The notes beneath the pieces were generated by a model. It searched no databases, was not told the origin of the DNA, and saw only the letters and a list, made by a program, of their open reading frames with translations. A stretch of DNA of 64,000 nucleotides from Lactobacillus gallinarum DSM 10532 = JCM 2011 (GTDB taxonomy: Bacteria; Bacillota; Bacilli; Lactobacillales; Lactobacillaceae): positions 34,439 to 98,438 of the forward strand of contig NZ_AZEL01000026.1 of NCBI RefSeq assembly GCF_001434975.1, in the 5' to 3' direction. Numbering within the stretch: position 1 is the stretch's first letter; every line of letters begins with the position of its first letter. A program made the position numbers and the translations under genes. This document shows, piece after piece, positions 24,880 to 35,495 of the stretch.

Positions 24880-24927
24880 AAAAAGATCGATGATCAACGT
24901 TTTTTAACGAAGATCATCGATCTTTTA
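24880..24927. terminator. long terminator hairpin, left copy of a repeat bracketing bglA-PTS
   Basis: AAAAAGATCGATGATC pairs with GATCATCGATCTTTT across the loop AACGTTTTTTAACGAA, in which CGTT/AACG pair again. The same sequence, with one loop change, recurs at 27963-28010 on the other side of the bglA/PTS pair. Confidence 0.8.
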
Positions 24928-24934
24928 TTTGTCA

Positions 24935-26404
<1,470 letters not shown>

Positions 26405-26556
26405 TCATTTGCAAGTAAGTAAGAGAAGATGGGAGTTTTGGTATGGTTCGAAGATTTTGGAATAATAATTTATTTTTGGAACAAGGTGTTCCAGATATAA
26501 AATGCATGTCAATACAATAGAACTTTACCTAATACCGTGATAACTATCGAGCTTAA

Positions 26557-26575
26557 GAAAGCGGTTGCATACAAT
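26557..26575 (+). promoter_or_regulatory. cre-like site and -10 box upstream of the PTS permease
   Basis: AGAAAGCGGTTGCA (from 26557) matches the CcpA cre pattern in its core. TACAAT at 26570-26575 is a likely -10 box about 50 bases before the PTS start. A convincing -35 box was not found. The site lies in the bglA-PTS intergenic region and could act on both genes. Confidence 0.5.
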
Positions 26576-26622
26576 ACGGAAGTGTAAGGAATAAGAAGAG
26601 TTAAGAAGAGAGAGGAGTTATC

Positions 26623-27963
26623 ATGGGGAAATTCTTCAATAAATATATATTGCCTCCAGTAATGAAGTTTGTTAATACTAAACCAATGCTCTCATTAAGA
26701 GATGGGATGGTATTATCATTGCCATTCATTATGATTGGGTCAGTATTCTTGTTATTAGCTTCATTTCCATTACCAGCTGTTGCCAACTGGATGAATGAAA
26801 ATGGCTTAACTCAGTTTTGGAGTCAAGCATACAACTGTACTTTCGGTATCGGTTCTGTTTTTAGTGTTATCGGTATTGCCTACACTTGGGCAAAGAAAGA
26901 TGGGATAGATCCAATTCCAGCTGGTATTACTTCATTTGTTGGTTTTTTGATTATTATGAGTCCAACCACGGCAGTTATGCAGGGAACAAAGACTGTTATT
27001 TCTGCTAAGCAAGCTCCAGTTTTATTGTCAGCTAATTATATTGACCGTACTTGGTTAGGTGGTCAAGGAACGATTGCAGCAATTATTGTAGGTTTAATTA
27101 CTGGTTGGATTTACTGCTGGTTTGTTAAGAAAAAGATCACTATTAAATTACCAGAACAAGTTCCACCTGCAGTTGCAAGCTCCTTTGTTGCATTGATTCC
27201 GGCTTCCGCATTAACAGTTATGTGGCTACTTGTATACATGTTCTTTGCAAAGTTCATGGATACTTCAATGACTCAATGGATTTATCATACAATTCAGATT
27301 CCATTACAAGGTTTGTCTGATACCTTTGGTGGTATTATGCTAGTGGCTTTCTTAATTCCATTCTTCTGGATTTTTGGTGTTCATGGTTCCAACTTGGTAG
27401 GTGGTATCGTAGGCTCAATCTTCGGTGCCAATACTCTACAAAATGCTAATATCTTTAAGGAATATGGATATGTAACTGCTGCTCATGGCGGTCATATAGT
27501 TGTTTCAGGATTGATTGATCAATTCATTAATGTCACTGGTGCCGGAATTACTATTGGGTTAGTGGTATTCATGACATTCTTTGCTAAATCCAATCAATTA
27601 AAGAGTGTAGGTAAATTGACCATTGTACCTGGTATCTTTAATATTAATGAACCTGTCCTCTTTGGTTTGCCAGTTGTTATGAACCCAATGTTAGCTGTAC
27701 CATTTATGATTATGCCAGCTATTTCTGCAGGCTGTACTTATTGGTTAATTAAATTAGGTGTCTTGCCATATTTGAACGGGATGCAGGTCCCATGGACTAC
27801 GCCACCAGTTATTTCTGGTTTTATTATTGGTGGTTGGAAAGTTGCCATTTGGCAAGCAATAGTATTGGTAATTAGTTTCTTTGTATATTTACCATTTATT
27901 AAGAGATATGACAATATGTTGTATCAACAAGAACAGGCTAAAGCGACTAAAGAAGCTAAATAA
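26623..27963 (+). CDS. PTS sugar transporter subunit IIC, cellobiose type
   Basis: This is a 446-residue IIC permease of the lactose/cellobiose PTS family with about ten membrane helices. It has the N-terminal amphipathic segment FFNKYILPPVMKFVNTKPML and the substrate loop PGIFNINEPVLFGLPVVMNP (about 331-350). GAGAGGAG precedes the ATG. It is divergent from the GH1 phospho-beta-glucosidase, and together they form a beta-glucoside uptake and cleavage pair. No IIA/IIB genes are adjacent. Confidence 0.92.
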   Translation: MGKFFNKYILPPVMKFVNTKPMLSLRDGMVLSLPFIMIGSVFLLLASFPLPAVANWMNENGLTQFWSQAYNCTFGIGSVFSVIGIAYTWAKKDGIDPIPAGITSFVGFLIIMSPTTAVMQGTKTVISAKQAPVLLSANYIDRTWLGGQGTIAAIIVGLITGWIYCWFVKKKITIKLPEQVPPAVASSFVALIPASALTVMWLLVYMFFAKFMDTSMTQWIYHTIQIPLQGLSDTFGGIMLVAFLIPFFWIFGVHGSNLVGGIVGSIFGANTLQNANIFKEYGYVTAAHGGHIVVSGLIDQFINVTGAGITIGLVVFMTFFAKSNQLKSVGKLTIVPGIFNINEPVLFGLPVVMNPMLAVPFMIMPAISAGCTYWLIKLGVLPYLNGMQVPWTTPPVISGFIIGGWKVAIWQAIVLVISFFVYLPFIKRYDNMLYQQEQAKATKEAK

Positions 27964-28012
27964 AAAGATCGATGATCACCGTTTTTTAACGAAGATCATC
28001 GATCTTTTGTTT
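27963..28012. terminator. long terminator hairpin, right copy of the repeat bracketing bglA-PTS
   Basis: Same stem as at 24880 (AAAAAGATCGATGATC / GATCATCGATCTTTT), loop ACCGTTTTTTAACGAA. It lies between the convergent PTS and glpF genes and can serve both. Confidence 0.8.
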
Positions 28013-28014
28013 TT

Positions 28015-28767
28015 CTATAATCCAAATGCAATCTTGTATAACAATGCACCGCAGATACCACCTGCGATTGGGGCAACAACTGGCACCCAACCGTAATCCC
28101 AGTGAGCGGAACCCTTATGTGGTAATGGGCAAAGTGCATAAACGATACGTGGACCTAAGTCTCTTGCAGGGTTTAATGCAGGACCTGTAGGACCACCAAC
28201 AGCCATAACCAATGCGGTGATTAAGAAACCAACACCGATGTTGGCAATATCTTCTGATTGCTTGAAGAACATGCCACGGTATAAACCAACAGCTACGAAT
28301 AAAAGAATAGCTGTACCAACAAATTCAGTGATAAAACCGTTCAGCTTACTGTTGGCAGAGTCACCAGTCGCAAAGCTGGCAAAAACAGCGTCATCGCTGG
28401 CAGTTCTCTTAATGTATGGCCAGTAGACAGCGACTAACAAAAGCTGACCTACGATTGCACCAAGCATTTGCACCAAGATATATGGCAGAACTTGATCCCA
28501 AGGAAATGCGCCTGCACATGCTTGTGCAAGAGTTACGGCCGGATTCAAGTGGTTACCTGAAATTGAACCGAACAACATTGCAGGAAGCATGACACCAAAA
28601 CCGAAGCCAAATGCGATAAGCAGCCACCCACCATTGGCTTGTCCATCGCGACTGTTACCTCCAGTGTCACGCAATACTGAATTGGCAACTGAACCGTTGC
28701 CTAAAACTACCAAAATAATCGTACCGAAAAATTCAGCGAAATATTTCATTAACCAAGTATGTTCCAT
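28015..28767 (-). CDS. glpF: glycerol uptake facilitator / aquaglyceroporin (MIP family)
   Basis: This 250-residue channel has six membrane helices and the two pore motifs NHLNPAVTLAQ (about 71-81) and ALNPARDLGPR (about 198-208). The Asp after the second NPAR is characteristic of glycerol-conducting members rather than water-only aquaporins. It allows diffusion of glycerol and small solutes (possibly also lactic acid in lactobacilli) across the membrane. CTCCTCC on the plus strand gives a strong ribosome binding site. Confidence 0.92.
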   Translation of the reverse strand: MEHTWLMKYFAEFFGTIILVVLGNGSVANSVLRDTGGNSRDGQANGGWLLIAFGFGFGVMLPAMLFGSISGNHLNPAVTLAQACAGAFPWDQVLPYILVQMLGAIVGQLLLVAVYWPYIKRTASDDAVFASFATGDSANSKLNGFITEFVGTAILLFVAVGLYRGMFFKQSEDIANIGVGFLITALVMAVGGPTGPALNPARDLGPRIVYALCPLPHKGSAHWDYGWVPVVAPIAGGICGALLYKIAFGL

Positions 28768-28986
28768 AGTAGATACTTTTTACTCCTCCAGTAGAAAAAA
28801 TATGTGAAAAATAGTACAACCAAAGATTATACTCTTAACTGAGAAAATAGATATAGTTATTTTGAAAAAATGCAAGAATTTTGCTCGAAAATAGCTTTCG
28901 TTGACTATTCTTAATTATTTTTTTGAATAAAGGTGTAAGAAAGAATAATTTTTGCCCATTGGGTATGGAACCAAGTTCCCCAGATT

Positions 28987-29706
28987 ATGATGAGTTTCAA
29001 ACTTAATTTTTTAGAAATAATTTTACGTTTATCAATGGCTACAATTTTTGCGGCAATTGTTGGCTTGGATAGAGAAGAGCATAATCATCCAGCTGGCCTT
29101 AGAACGCATATCTTGGTTTGTCTAGGAGCGTGTATCTTAGCATTGATACAAGAAGCAATTTGTAATCAGGTTCTGTATTACGCTAAAAATTACCACGATT
29201 TGTCAACCGTTCTCGGAGTCGATCCAGCCCGTCTAATCGCTCAAGTGATTGGCAGCATTGGCTTTATCGGCGCAGGCACCATCGTTATTACTCACCATTT
29301 TGTAATGGGACTTACTACAGCGACATCTTTGTGGGCTACTGCAAGTATCGGTTTAGCAATTGGCATGGGATATTACTGCATTGCAATTGTCGGTGGAGCG
29401 TTTGTTTTGCTGGTGGTAGTCATTTTACGTAAAATTGTTAAAGTAAATACATATAAGCAGGTTGAATTCAAATATACTGATCGTCATACACTTGATCAAG
29501 TTTTACAGCCAGCCGTACTTTAAGTAGAATAAAGTACAGGTAAAACATTTTAATTTTAAAGTTGATGCTAATAAGCAAATTGATGCGCAAAATGTGTATA
29601 TCTGCGTTTGCAACCTTAAGTTTCCTAAAAATATGACTTATTTTAAGATGGCGCAGGATCTGGCGATGAATAATAATATTTTTGAAATCAGTCTTGTTAC
29701 GTTGTG
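28987..29706 (+). pseudogene. MgtC/SapB-family membrane protein, frameshifted near the middle
   Basis: The frame from ATG 28987 gives 178 residues. It contains the MgtC core with GLDREEHNHPAGLRTHILVC (about 25-44) and SIGFIGAGTIVITHHFVMGL TTATSLWATASIGLAIGMGY. It stops at 29521-29523. Sequence typical of the C-terminal ACT-like domain (FNFKVDANKQIDAQNVYICV, LKFPKNMTYFKMAQDLAMNN, NIFEISLVTL) follows in another frame up to the TGA at 29704. Full-length members are about 225-235 residues. The membrane part could still be made, so the gene may retain partial function. Confidence 0.7.
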
Positions 29707-29724
29707 ATTTGAAAGGGGATTTTT

Positions 29725-30780
29725 ATGAATAAAGACAATCAAAATGATGTAGTGACGGGCGCATCCCAAACTATTGATGTTAATTCTGGTTCATCTTTGA
29801 TGGAGCCTGATAAAAATAAGAGTGAAGAGACAGTGCAAATCAAAAGTGAATGGCCTGGTCCTAAAGGAATGATTCCAGTAACTAGTGGCAAGGCTGATGA
29901 CGCTAATGTTCATAATCGTGTCTTCTTAGATAACATTTTAGTGGAGATGCGCGTGATCGATGCGGTAGAACCAGATTTAACTACTACAATCTTAGGTAGA
30001 AAATATTCATCCCCATTAATGCCAGCCGCTGTATCTCACTTGAACAAAGTATTAAGTGATAAAACTAGAAAACCAATGCAGGAAAAGGCAATAGCTGCAC
30101 GCAACATGGATTTACTGAATTGGATCGGTATGGAAACAAATGAAGAATATGGTGAGATTGTAGCTCAAGGCGGCGATACTATTCGAATCATTAAGCCATT
30201 TGCGGATCACAATAAGATCTTAGATGAAATTAAATTCGCCGAAGAAAAAGGTGCCGTTGCTGTTGGGATCGACATAGACCATATTGCAGGTAAGAATGGT
30301 AAATATGATGTAGTTGATGGTATTCCATTAGGTCCAATTACGATGGAAGATTTAAAGCATTATGCTGAAAGTACCAATTTACCATTTATTGCTAAAGGAG
30401 TGCTGTCAGTTTCGGATGCACTTAAGGCGCGTCAAGCTGGCTGCAAGGCGATTGTAGTATCTCATCACCATGGACGCGTACCATTTGGTATTCCGCCTTT
30501 ATCAATCTTGCCCGAAATTAAGAAAGCTTTAGCTGGTAGCGGTATGGAGATTTATGCTGATGGGTCTTTAATGAGTGGATATGATGCATATAAGGCTTTA
30601 GCTTTGGGTGCAAATGCAGTTTTGATTGGTCGCGGAATTTTATCAGAATTATTGAAGAGTGGTACTAGGGCGACAGAAGATAAGCTGAAAAAGATGAATG
30701 AAGAATTGGCTGAAATGATGATGTATACAGGAGTGAAGGATACAAATTCATTTGATGCTAGTGTGTTGCATTATGAATAA
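29725..30780 (+). CDS. FMN-dependent alpha-hydroxy-acid oxidase/dehydrogenase-like protein
   Basis: This 351-residue TIM-barrel flavoprotein resembles lactate oxidase/L-lactate dehydrogenase (FMN). SPLMPAAVSHLNK (about 93-105), PFIAKGVLSVSDALKARQAG (about 222-241) and VVSHHHGRVPFGIPPL (about 246-261) are recognisable. In classical members the last segment is SNHGGRQ with the catalytic His. Here SHHHGR replaces it, so the substrate may differ. The first 45 residues are polar and not conserved. AAAGGGG precedes the ATG. A terminator hairpin follows. Confidence 0.82.
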   Translation: MNKDNQNDVVTGASQTIDVNSGSSLMEPDKNKSEETVQIKSEWPGPKGMIPVTSGKADDANVHNRVFLDNILVEMRVIDAVEPDLTTTILGRKYSSPLMPAAVSHLNKVLSDKTRKPMQEKAIAARNMDLLNWIGMETNEEYGEIVAQGGDTIRIIKPFADHNKILDEIKFAEEKGAVAVGIDIDHIAGKNGKYDVVDGIPLGPITMEDLKHYAESTNLPFIAKGVLSVSDALKARQAGCKAIVVSHHHGRVPFGIPPLSILPEIKKALAGSGMEIYADGSLMSGYDAYKALALGANAVLIGRGILSELLKSGTRATEDKLKKMNEELAEMMMYTGVKDTNSFDASVLHYE

Positions 30781-30792
30781 TAGCAGGTAGAT

Positions 30793-30850
30793 GAAAAGAT
30801 TGATTATTATAAATCACATTATGTGATGCGAATAATCAATCTTTTTATTT
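30793..30850 (+). terminator. terminator with a two-tier hairpin
   Basis: AAAGATTGATTATT pairs with AATAATCAATCTTTTT; inside it ATCACAT/ATGTGAT forms a second hairpin. Confidence 0.75.
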
Positions 30851-30881
30851 TTCATAAATTAATAAAGCTGTTTTAACGATT

Positions 30882-32089
30882 GAGACCGTAAAATAGTTTG
30901 TGTAAGGATGAATAATTCCTTAAATTAATTTCTTAAAACATTAGAAAAAGGAGTTAATGACCTATTAGAGGCTGAACTGACTGCGTTTTTAGGCTATGAT
31001 CCTTATGCCAGAGCTGGCTGAAATACAGGCAATTCACGCAATGGTGTTTACTTTCGCAAGGTTGATACGCAGTTTGGCGAGATTGAAATCCAGGTGCCAC
31101 GAGACCGCAACGGCCTGTTTCATCAGCACACGATGCCTGGCTACAAGCAGCACGCAGATGTGTTGGAAAACATGATCATCAAGCTTTACTCTAAAGGCGT
31201 AACTACCAGAGAGATAGCCGATTTGATTGAAAAAATGTACGGCAGTCATTACAGCCCCGCTCAAGTATCTAACATCTCCAAACAGATGATTCCCAAGGTG
31301 GAGGCCTATCATAAGCGCAAGCTGAGTGATAAGTTCCTCTGCGTTTATTTCTACCTACGTTCCTCTGCGCCGAGAAACTTTTGAACGTGAAGCTGTCTAT
31401 ATTGTCATTGGTATCAAACCTAATGGCCACAAGGAAGTTATCGACTACTGCATTGCGCCCAATGAAAACATTGAAGTCTGGACGGAGCTGCTCCAAAGCA
31501 TGAAGTCTCGCGGTCTAGAGCAGGTTGAGCTCTTTCTTTCAGATGGCGTTGTGGGCATGAAGACAGTGCTGGAGCAGACTTATCCGAAAGCTCATTTTCA
31601 ACGCTGTCTAGTTCATGTCATGCGCAATATCTGCGCTAAAGTACGCGTAGATGATCGCGAAACGATCATGAATGAATTCAAGCAAGCCAAATAAAGAAGC
31701 TGCGATCAAAGTCTTGCACGCCTTCTATGACAAGTGGAACAGAGCGTACAACCATGTCATCAGAAATCTCAAAGAGATTGAACCTGATCTGCTGGTCTTT
31801 TACAGCTATCCTAAGCAGATCAGGGCTTCAATTTACTCCACCAATATGATCGAATCCTTTAACAACGTTATCAAGCGTAAAGCTAAGCCTAAAGCAGAGT
31901 TTTCAACTGAACAGTCGTTTAATACTTTTATAGGCATTCAGGCAATGAGCTACAACGAACGCTATTTCAATCGAATCCACAAAGGCTTTGGTCAGGTTCA
32001 GGACACCTTAGAATCTTACTTTGACTAAATAAAGAATAAAAAATCAATCTATGAGAAAGATCTATTTACACAAAAGATTTGACAGTTTC
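30882..32089 (+). mobile_element. decayed IS256-family insertion sequence
   Basis: The left end GAGACCGTAAAATAG..TTGTGTAA (30882-30911) is an imperfect inverse of the right end ctattTACACAA..GATTTGACAGTTTC (32060-32089), giving terminal repeats of about 30 bases. Between them lies one transposase gene on the plus strand that is broken by a stop and two frameshifts. At 1208 bp it is shorter than typical 1.3-1.4 kb elements, consistent with internal losses. Flanking octamers differ, so the target duplication has decayed. Confidence 0.8.
30941..32028 (+). pseudogene. IS256-family (mutator-type) transposase, inactivated
   Basis: Recognisable blocks in order: LLEAELTAFLGYDPYARAG, then stop TGA at about 31018-31020 where TGG (Trp) is expected. 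Next come NTGNSRNGVYFRKVDTQFGE and IEKMYGSHYSPAQVSNI. A frameshift follows at about 31350 where the first catalytic Asp segment (LDATY) should be; it is lost. TYVPLRRETFERE continues with FLSDGVVGMKT holding the second Asp. A second shift lies near 31690. The last block is YSTNMIESFNNVIKRKAK with the catalytic Glu and ends at ESYFD. The N-terminus is also short. It cannot be active. Confidence 0.85.
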
Positions 32090-32118
32090 GTAGTCTTTGA
32101 TAAGGCTACGGTTTTTGT

Positions 32119-32973
32119 TTACAATTTGATTTTTTCTTTTGGTAATTTAATTGTTAATTTCTCAAAAGAAAAAGGTTTAATCAACGAAATTTCATAAGCG
32201 TCAAGCGCTAAATCTTCTCCAGCAAAGCTGGGGTTATATAGCGGGTCGCCAACGATTGGTGTACCAAGGGATGCTAAATGCACACGGATTTGATGAGTAC
32301 GACCAGTTTCCAAAGTTAGTTTGACTACCGCTGTATTATCATTTCTTTTTAACACTTGATAATGTGTTACGGCATGAAGTCCAGCAGGTGAGATCATTCT
32401 TTTTCGCTGATCATCAGGATCATGATCAATTGGCTGATTAATTGTACCTTGATCGTTTAATTTCTCTGCATGATCAACTTTAGCTAAATAATCACGATGA
32501 AAAGTTTTGGTGGTTAATTCACGATTTAAAATCGGCACTACTGCAGGATTTTTTGCAACAAGCAGTAAGCCGCCTGTAAGCATATCTAATCGATGAACAA
32601 TATAGGGATTTTGTCCTAAATAAGTGGCGCAATCATTTAAAGCTGTGTCAGTTTCATTTAAGTTGGGGTGAGTTTTTTGCCCCTTCTTTTTATTAATAAT
32701 CAATAAATTATCGTCTTCGTAAATGATATCGGGTAACTTTCCACTAGCTGGATATTTTTGCTGGGTAGATTCAACTTGATCTAATGTGATGTCAATTTTA
32801 TCGCCTGGCGAAATTTCCTGATTAAAATAGCGGTATTTGCCGTTAATTGTAATGTTTTGTTCAATGCGCAAGTAGTGACGCCATTTTCTCGGAATAAGCA
32901 ATTTACGCAATACGTCATTGACGGGTAAGGGTTCGAGATTTTTAGGATAAAAAAGTGTAAAATGATAAACCAT
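32119..32973 (-). CDS. RluA-family pseudouridine synthase
   Basis: This 284-residue enzyme isomerises uridines in rRNA or tRNA. The catalytic motif HRLDMLTGGLLLVAKN is at about residues 146-161, followed by YLAKV, the conserved Tyr segment. TGRTHQIRVHLASLGTPIVG (about 225-244) is the other family signature. The N-terminal part (residues 20-70) resembles a degenerate S4-like RNA-binding domain. Which uridines it modifies cannot be read from sequence. It follows the IS256 relict and is otherwise monocistronic. Confidence 0.92.
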   Translation of the reverse strand: MVYHFTLFYPKNLEPLPVNDVLRKLLIPRKWRHYLRIEQNITINGKYRYFNQEISPGDKIDITLDQVESTQQKYPASGKLPDIIYEDDNLLIINKKKGQKTHPNLNETDTALNDCATYLGQNPYIVHRLDMLTGGLLLVAKNPAVVPILNRELTTKTFHRDYLAKVDHAEKLNDQGTINQPIDHDPDDQRKRMISPAGLHAVTHYQVLKRNDNTAVVKLTLETGRTHQIRVHLASLGTPIVGDPLYNPSFAGEDLALDAYEISLIKPFSFEKLTIKLPKEKIKL

Positions 32974-33061
32974 AAATATTTCCTAAGACTGTTGCAAGTC
33001 TAAACAAGTGTACTAGCAATGTGATACAATTTTCTTGTTTCTAAAAAGGAGCATTGTATTA

Positions 33062-35119
33062 ATGAATAACGACCAACCAAAAAGAAGTGGTTTTAAAGAT
33101 ATTTGGCATCGAATTGATCGCCGCTTCTTTATCGGACGCTGGATTATTTTAATCCTGCTCACTCTTATATTGATAACTTGTACATATTATACAATTAAAG
33201 TTAAGACTTCGAATATCTCAAATTTGAAGGCTTCACTTTCAACAACGACAACTATTTATGATTATAAAGGCAAAAAAGCTGGTTCTTTATATTCACAAAA
33301 AGGTACATTCGTTGAATATGATAAAATTTCTCCCAATATTCAAAATGCAGTAATTTCGACAGAAGATCGTACTTTCTGGAAAAATCCTGGTTTTAGTATT
33401 AAGGGAATGGCGCGTGCAGCAGTAAGTTTGGTTATTCACCACGGACAAGTAACTGGTGGTGGTTCCACATTAACGCAGCAGCTGGCTAAGAACTCACTAC
33501 TTACTCAGCAGCAGACCTTTTCACGAAAATTGGAAGAATTGTTCTTTGCAATTGAGATCAACCATGTTTATTCCAAAAAAGACATTTTGACGATGTACTT
33601 GAATAACGCCTATTTTGGCAATGGTGTCTGGGGCGTGCAGGATGCCAGTCGCAGGTATTTTGGTAAAAATGCCAGTGATGTGACAGTAGGAGAAGCTGCT
33701 ACATTAGCAGGAATTTTACGTAATCCAAGTTTTTATAATCCTGTTGATCATATGGCCAATGCTTTGGCGCGGCGTAATTTGATTTTAGGATTAATGGCTG
33801 ATAATGGTAAGTTAACTGCTGCTCAAGCTAAAGCTTACTCTAAGCAAGGGTTAACTTTGCGGAATACCTTTAGAAATAAAGATGGCTATCGTTATCCATA
33901 TTTCTTTGATGCTGTAGTAGATGAAGCTATTAGCAAATACGGCTTGACTGAAGAGCAAGTAATGAATAAGGGACTTAAGATTTACACTACTCTTAATCAA
34001 AATTATCAGGGAAGATTGCAAGATACCTTTAATGAAAGTTGGCTTTTCCCACAAACTGGTACTGATGGCACAGAATGTCAGGGTGCAAGTGTGGCAATGG
34101 ATCCAGAAACAGGTGCTGTACGAGCTGTAATCGGTGGTCGTGGTAAACACGTTTTCCGTGGTTATAACCGTGCAATTCAAATGAAGCGTCAGCCTGGTTC
34201 ATCAATTAAACCAATCGCTGTTTATGCACCGGCTCTTCAAGATGGTTATCATTATGATTCTGAGCTTTCTAACAAGTTGCAAAAGTTTGGTAAAAATGGT
34301 TATGAGCCGCATAATGTTGATAATGGCTATTCTGATAAGATTCCGATGTACCAAGCTTTAGCGGAAAGTAAAAACGTTCCTGCAGTATGGCTGCTTGATA
34401 AAATCGGTGTAAATAAGGGTGTACAATCTGTTCAGAATTTTGGTATAAAGGTACCTAAGTCAGATCGCAACCTAGCTTTGGCATTAGGTGGACTTTCTAC
34501 AGGGGTTTCGCCTTTACAGATGGCTCGTGCATATTCTGCTTTTGCTAATAAAGGTAATTTACCTAATAATTCTTACTTTATTACTAAAATTACTGATGCA
34601 AGTGGCAATGTGTTAGTCGAAAATAATAATCCAGGTAATCATAGAATTATTTCTGAGAATACTGCTAAAGAAATGACGACGATGATGCTTGGCGTTTTCA
34701 CTAATGGTACTGCTCAGACTGCTCAACCTAATGGATTCCGTGTTGCTGGTAAGACTGGTTCAACTGAAGTTCCTAACTCATATGGTTTTGGAACAAAGGA
34801 TCAATGGATCGTCGGTTATACTCCTGATATCGTGTTAGCTACTTGGGTTGGTTTTGATCAAACAAGTAAGCAGCGTTATATGCAAGGAGTATCTGAAACA
34901 GGAATTACACGATTGTACAAAGCAGAAATGGAAGGGATCCTACCATATACTGCTCAAACGCAATTTACCGAAAAATCACCAGGTCAGCTTGTCAAAAACA
35001 ATGGATCCAATTTTGATTGGACCAACGGTTGGGGACAAAAAATTCAAGATGGTATCGGATCTGCAGGACAGAAAATTAATGAATGGTATAATGATGTCAA
35101 AGGTTTATTTGGCCGATAA
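33062..35119 (+). CDS. class A penicillin-binding protein (PBP1A/2A-like)
   Basis: This 685-residue bifunctional enzyme polymerises and crosslinks peptidoglycan outside the membrane. It has a cytoplasmic N-terminus, one membrane helix (about 28-48), a glycosyltransferase domain and a transpeptidase domain. The glycosyltransferase carries STEDRTFWKNPGF, with Asn in place of the common His, and GGSTLTQQLAKN. The transpeptidase carries GSSIKP (SxxK), ESKNVP (SxN) and GKTGST (KTG). ATG 33062 is chosen; AAAGGAG lies about 12 bases upstream, slightly far. The tail after about residue 620 is low-complexity. Confidence 0.93.
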   Translation: MNNDQPKRSGFKDIWHRIDRRFFIGRWIILILLTLILITCTYYTIKVKTSNISNLKASLSTTTTIYDYKGKKAGSLYSQKGTFVEYDKISPNIQNAVISTEDRTFWKNPGFSIKGMARAAVSLVIHHGQVTGGGSTLTQQLAKNSLLTQQQTFSRKLEELFFAIEINHVYSKKDILTMYLNNAYFGNGVWGVQDASRRYFGKNASDVTVGEAATLAGILRNPSFYNPVDHMANALARRNLILGLMADNGKLTAAQAKAYSKQGLTLRNTFRNKDGYRYPYFFDAVVDEAISKYGLTEEQVMNKGLKIYTTLNQNYQGRLQDTFNESWLFPQTGTDGTECQGASVAMDPETGAVRAVIGGRGKHVFRGYNRAIQMKRQPGSSIKPIAVYAPALQDGYHYDSELSNKLQKFGKNGYEPHNVDNGYSDKIPMYQALAESKNVPAVWLLDKIGVNKGVQSVQNFGIKVPKSDRNLALALGGLSTGVSPLQMARAYSAFANKGNLPNNSYFITKITDASGNVLVENNNPGNHRIISENTAKEMTTMMLGVFTNGTAQTAQPNGFRVAGKTGSTEVPNSYGFGTKDQWIVGYTPDIVLATWVGFDQTSKQRYMQGVSETGITRLYKAEMEGILPYTAQTQFTEKSPGQLVKNNGSNFDWTNGWGQKIQDGIGSAGQKINEWYNDVKGLFGR

Positions 35120-35136
35120 AATTTAGGAGGACCCAT

Positions 35137-35487
35137 ATGATTAATATTTATGATTCAGCTAATCAATTAGCACAAGATTTAACCAAGACTGACCAATACA
35201 AGGCTGTAGGTGACGCTGTTAAGGCTGTTCAAGCAGACAGTGAAAGTGCAGCAATGTTTAAGAAGATGGATGAACTTCAAGCTAAGATCATGCAAGCTCA
35301 ACAAAGTGGTCAACCTTTATCTGATGAAGATCAAAAGGCTTACCAAGAATTGAATGCTCAAGTTCAAAAGAACGATAAGATCGTTGCTCTTCTTAAGAGT
35401 GAACAAGGTTTGTATGATTTGTTAGGTGAAATCCAAAAGGCTTACACTAAGCCAATTAATGATCTTTATGAAGGTCTTAGAAACTAG
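35137..35487 (+). CDS. YlbF/YmcA superfamily protein (YheA-like, UPF0342)
   Basis: This 116-residue helical protein begins MINIYDSANQLAQDLTKTDQ. It has the Gln-rich middle AKIMQAQQSGQPLSDEDQKA typical of the YheA/UPF0342 branch, whose relatives YlbF and YmcA act with YaaT in RNase Y regulation. The exact role of YheA is unknown. TAGGAGGACC is a perfect ribosome binding site. It lies between the PBP gene and the yhaO-N-M genes, the order commonly seen in lactobacilli and bacilli. Confidence 0.88.
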   Translation: MINIYDSANQLAQDLTKTDQYKAVGDAVKAVQADSESAAMFKKMDELQAKIMQAQQSGQPLSDEDQKAYQELNAQVQKNDKIVALLKSEQGLYDLLGEIQKAYTKPINDLYEGLRN

Positions 35488-35495
35488 AATTTGCG

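Noticed and set aside
31034..31496. Minus-strand ORFs inside the IS256 element
   Set aside because: They are antisense shadows of the transposase; the plus-strand frames show the catalytic motifs.
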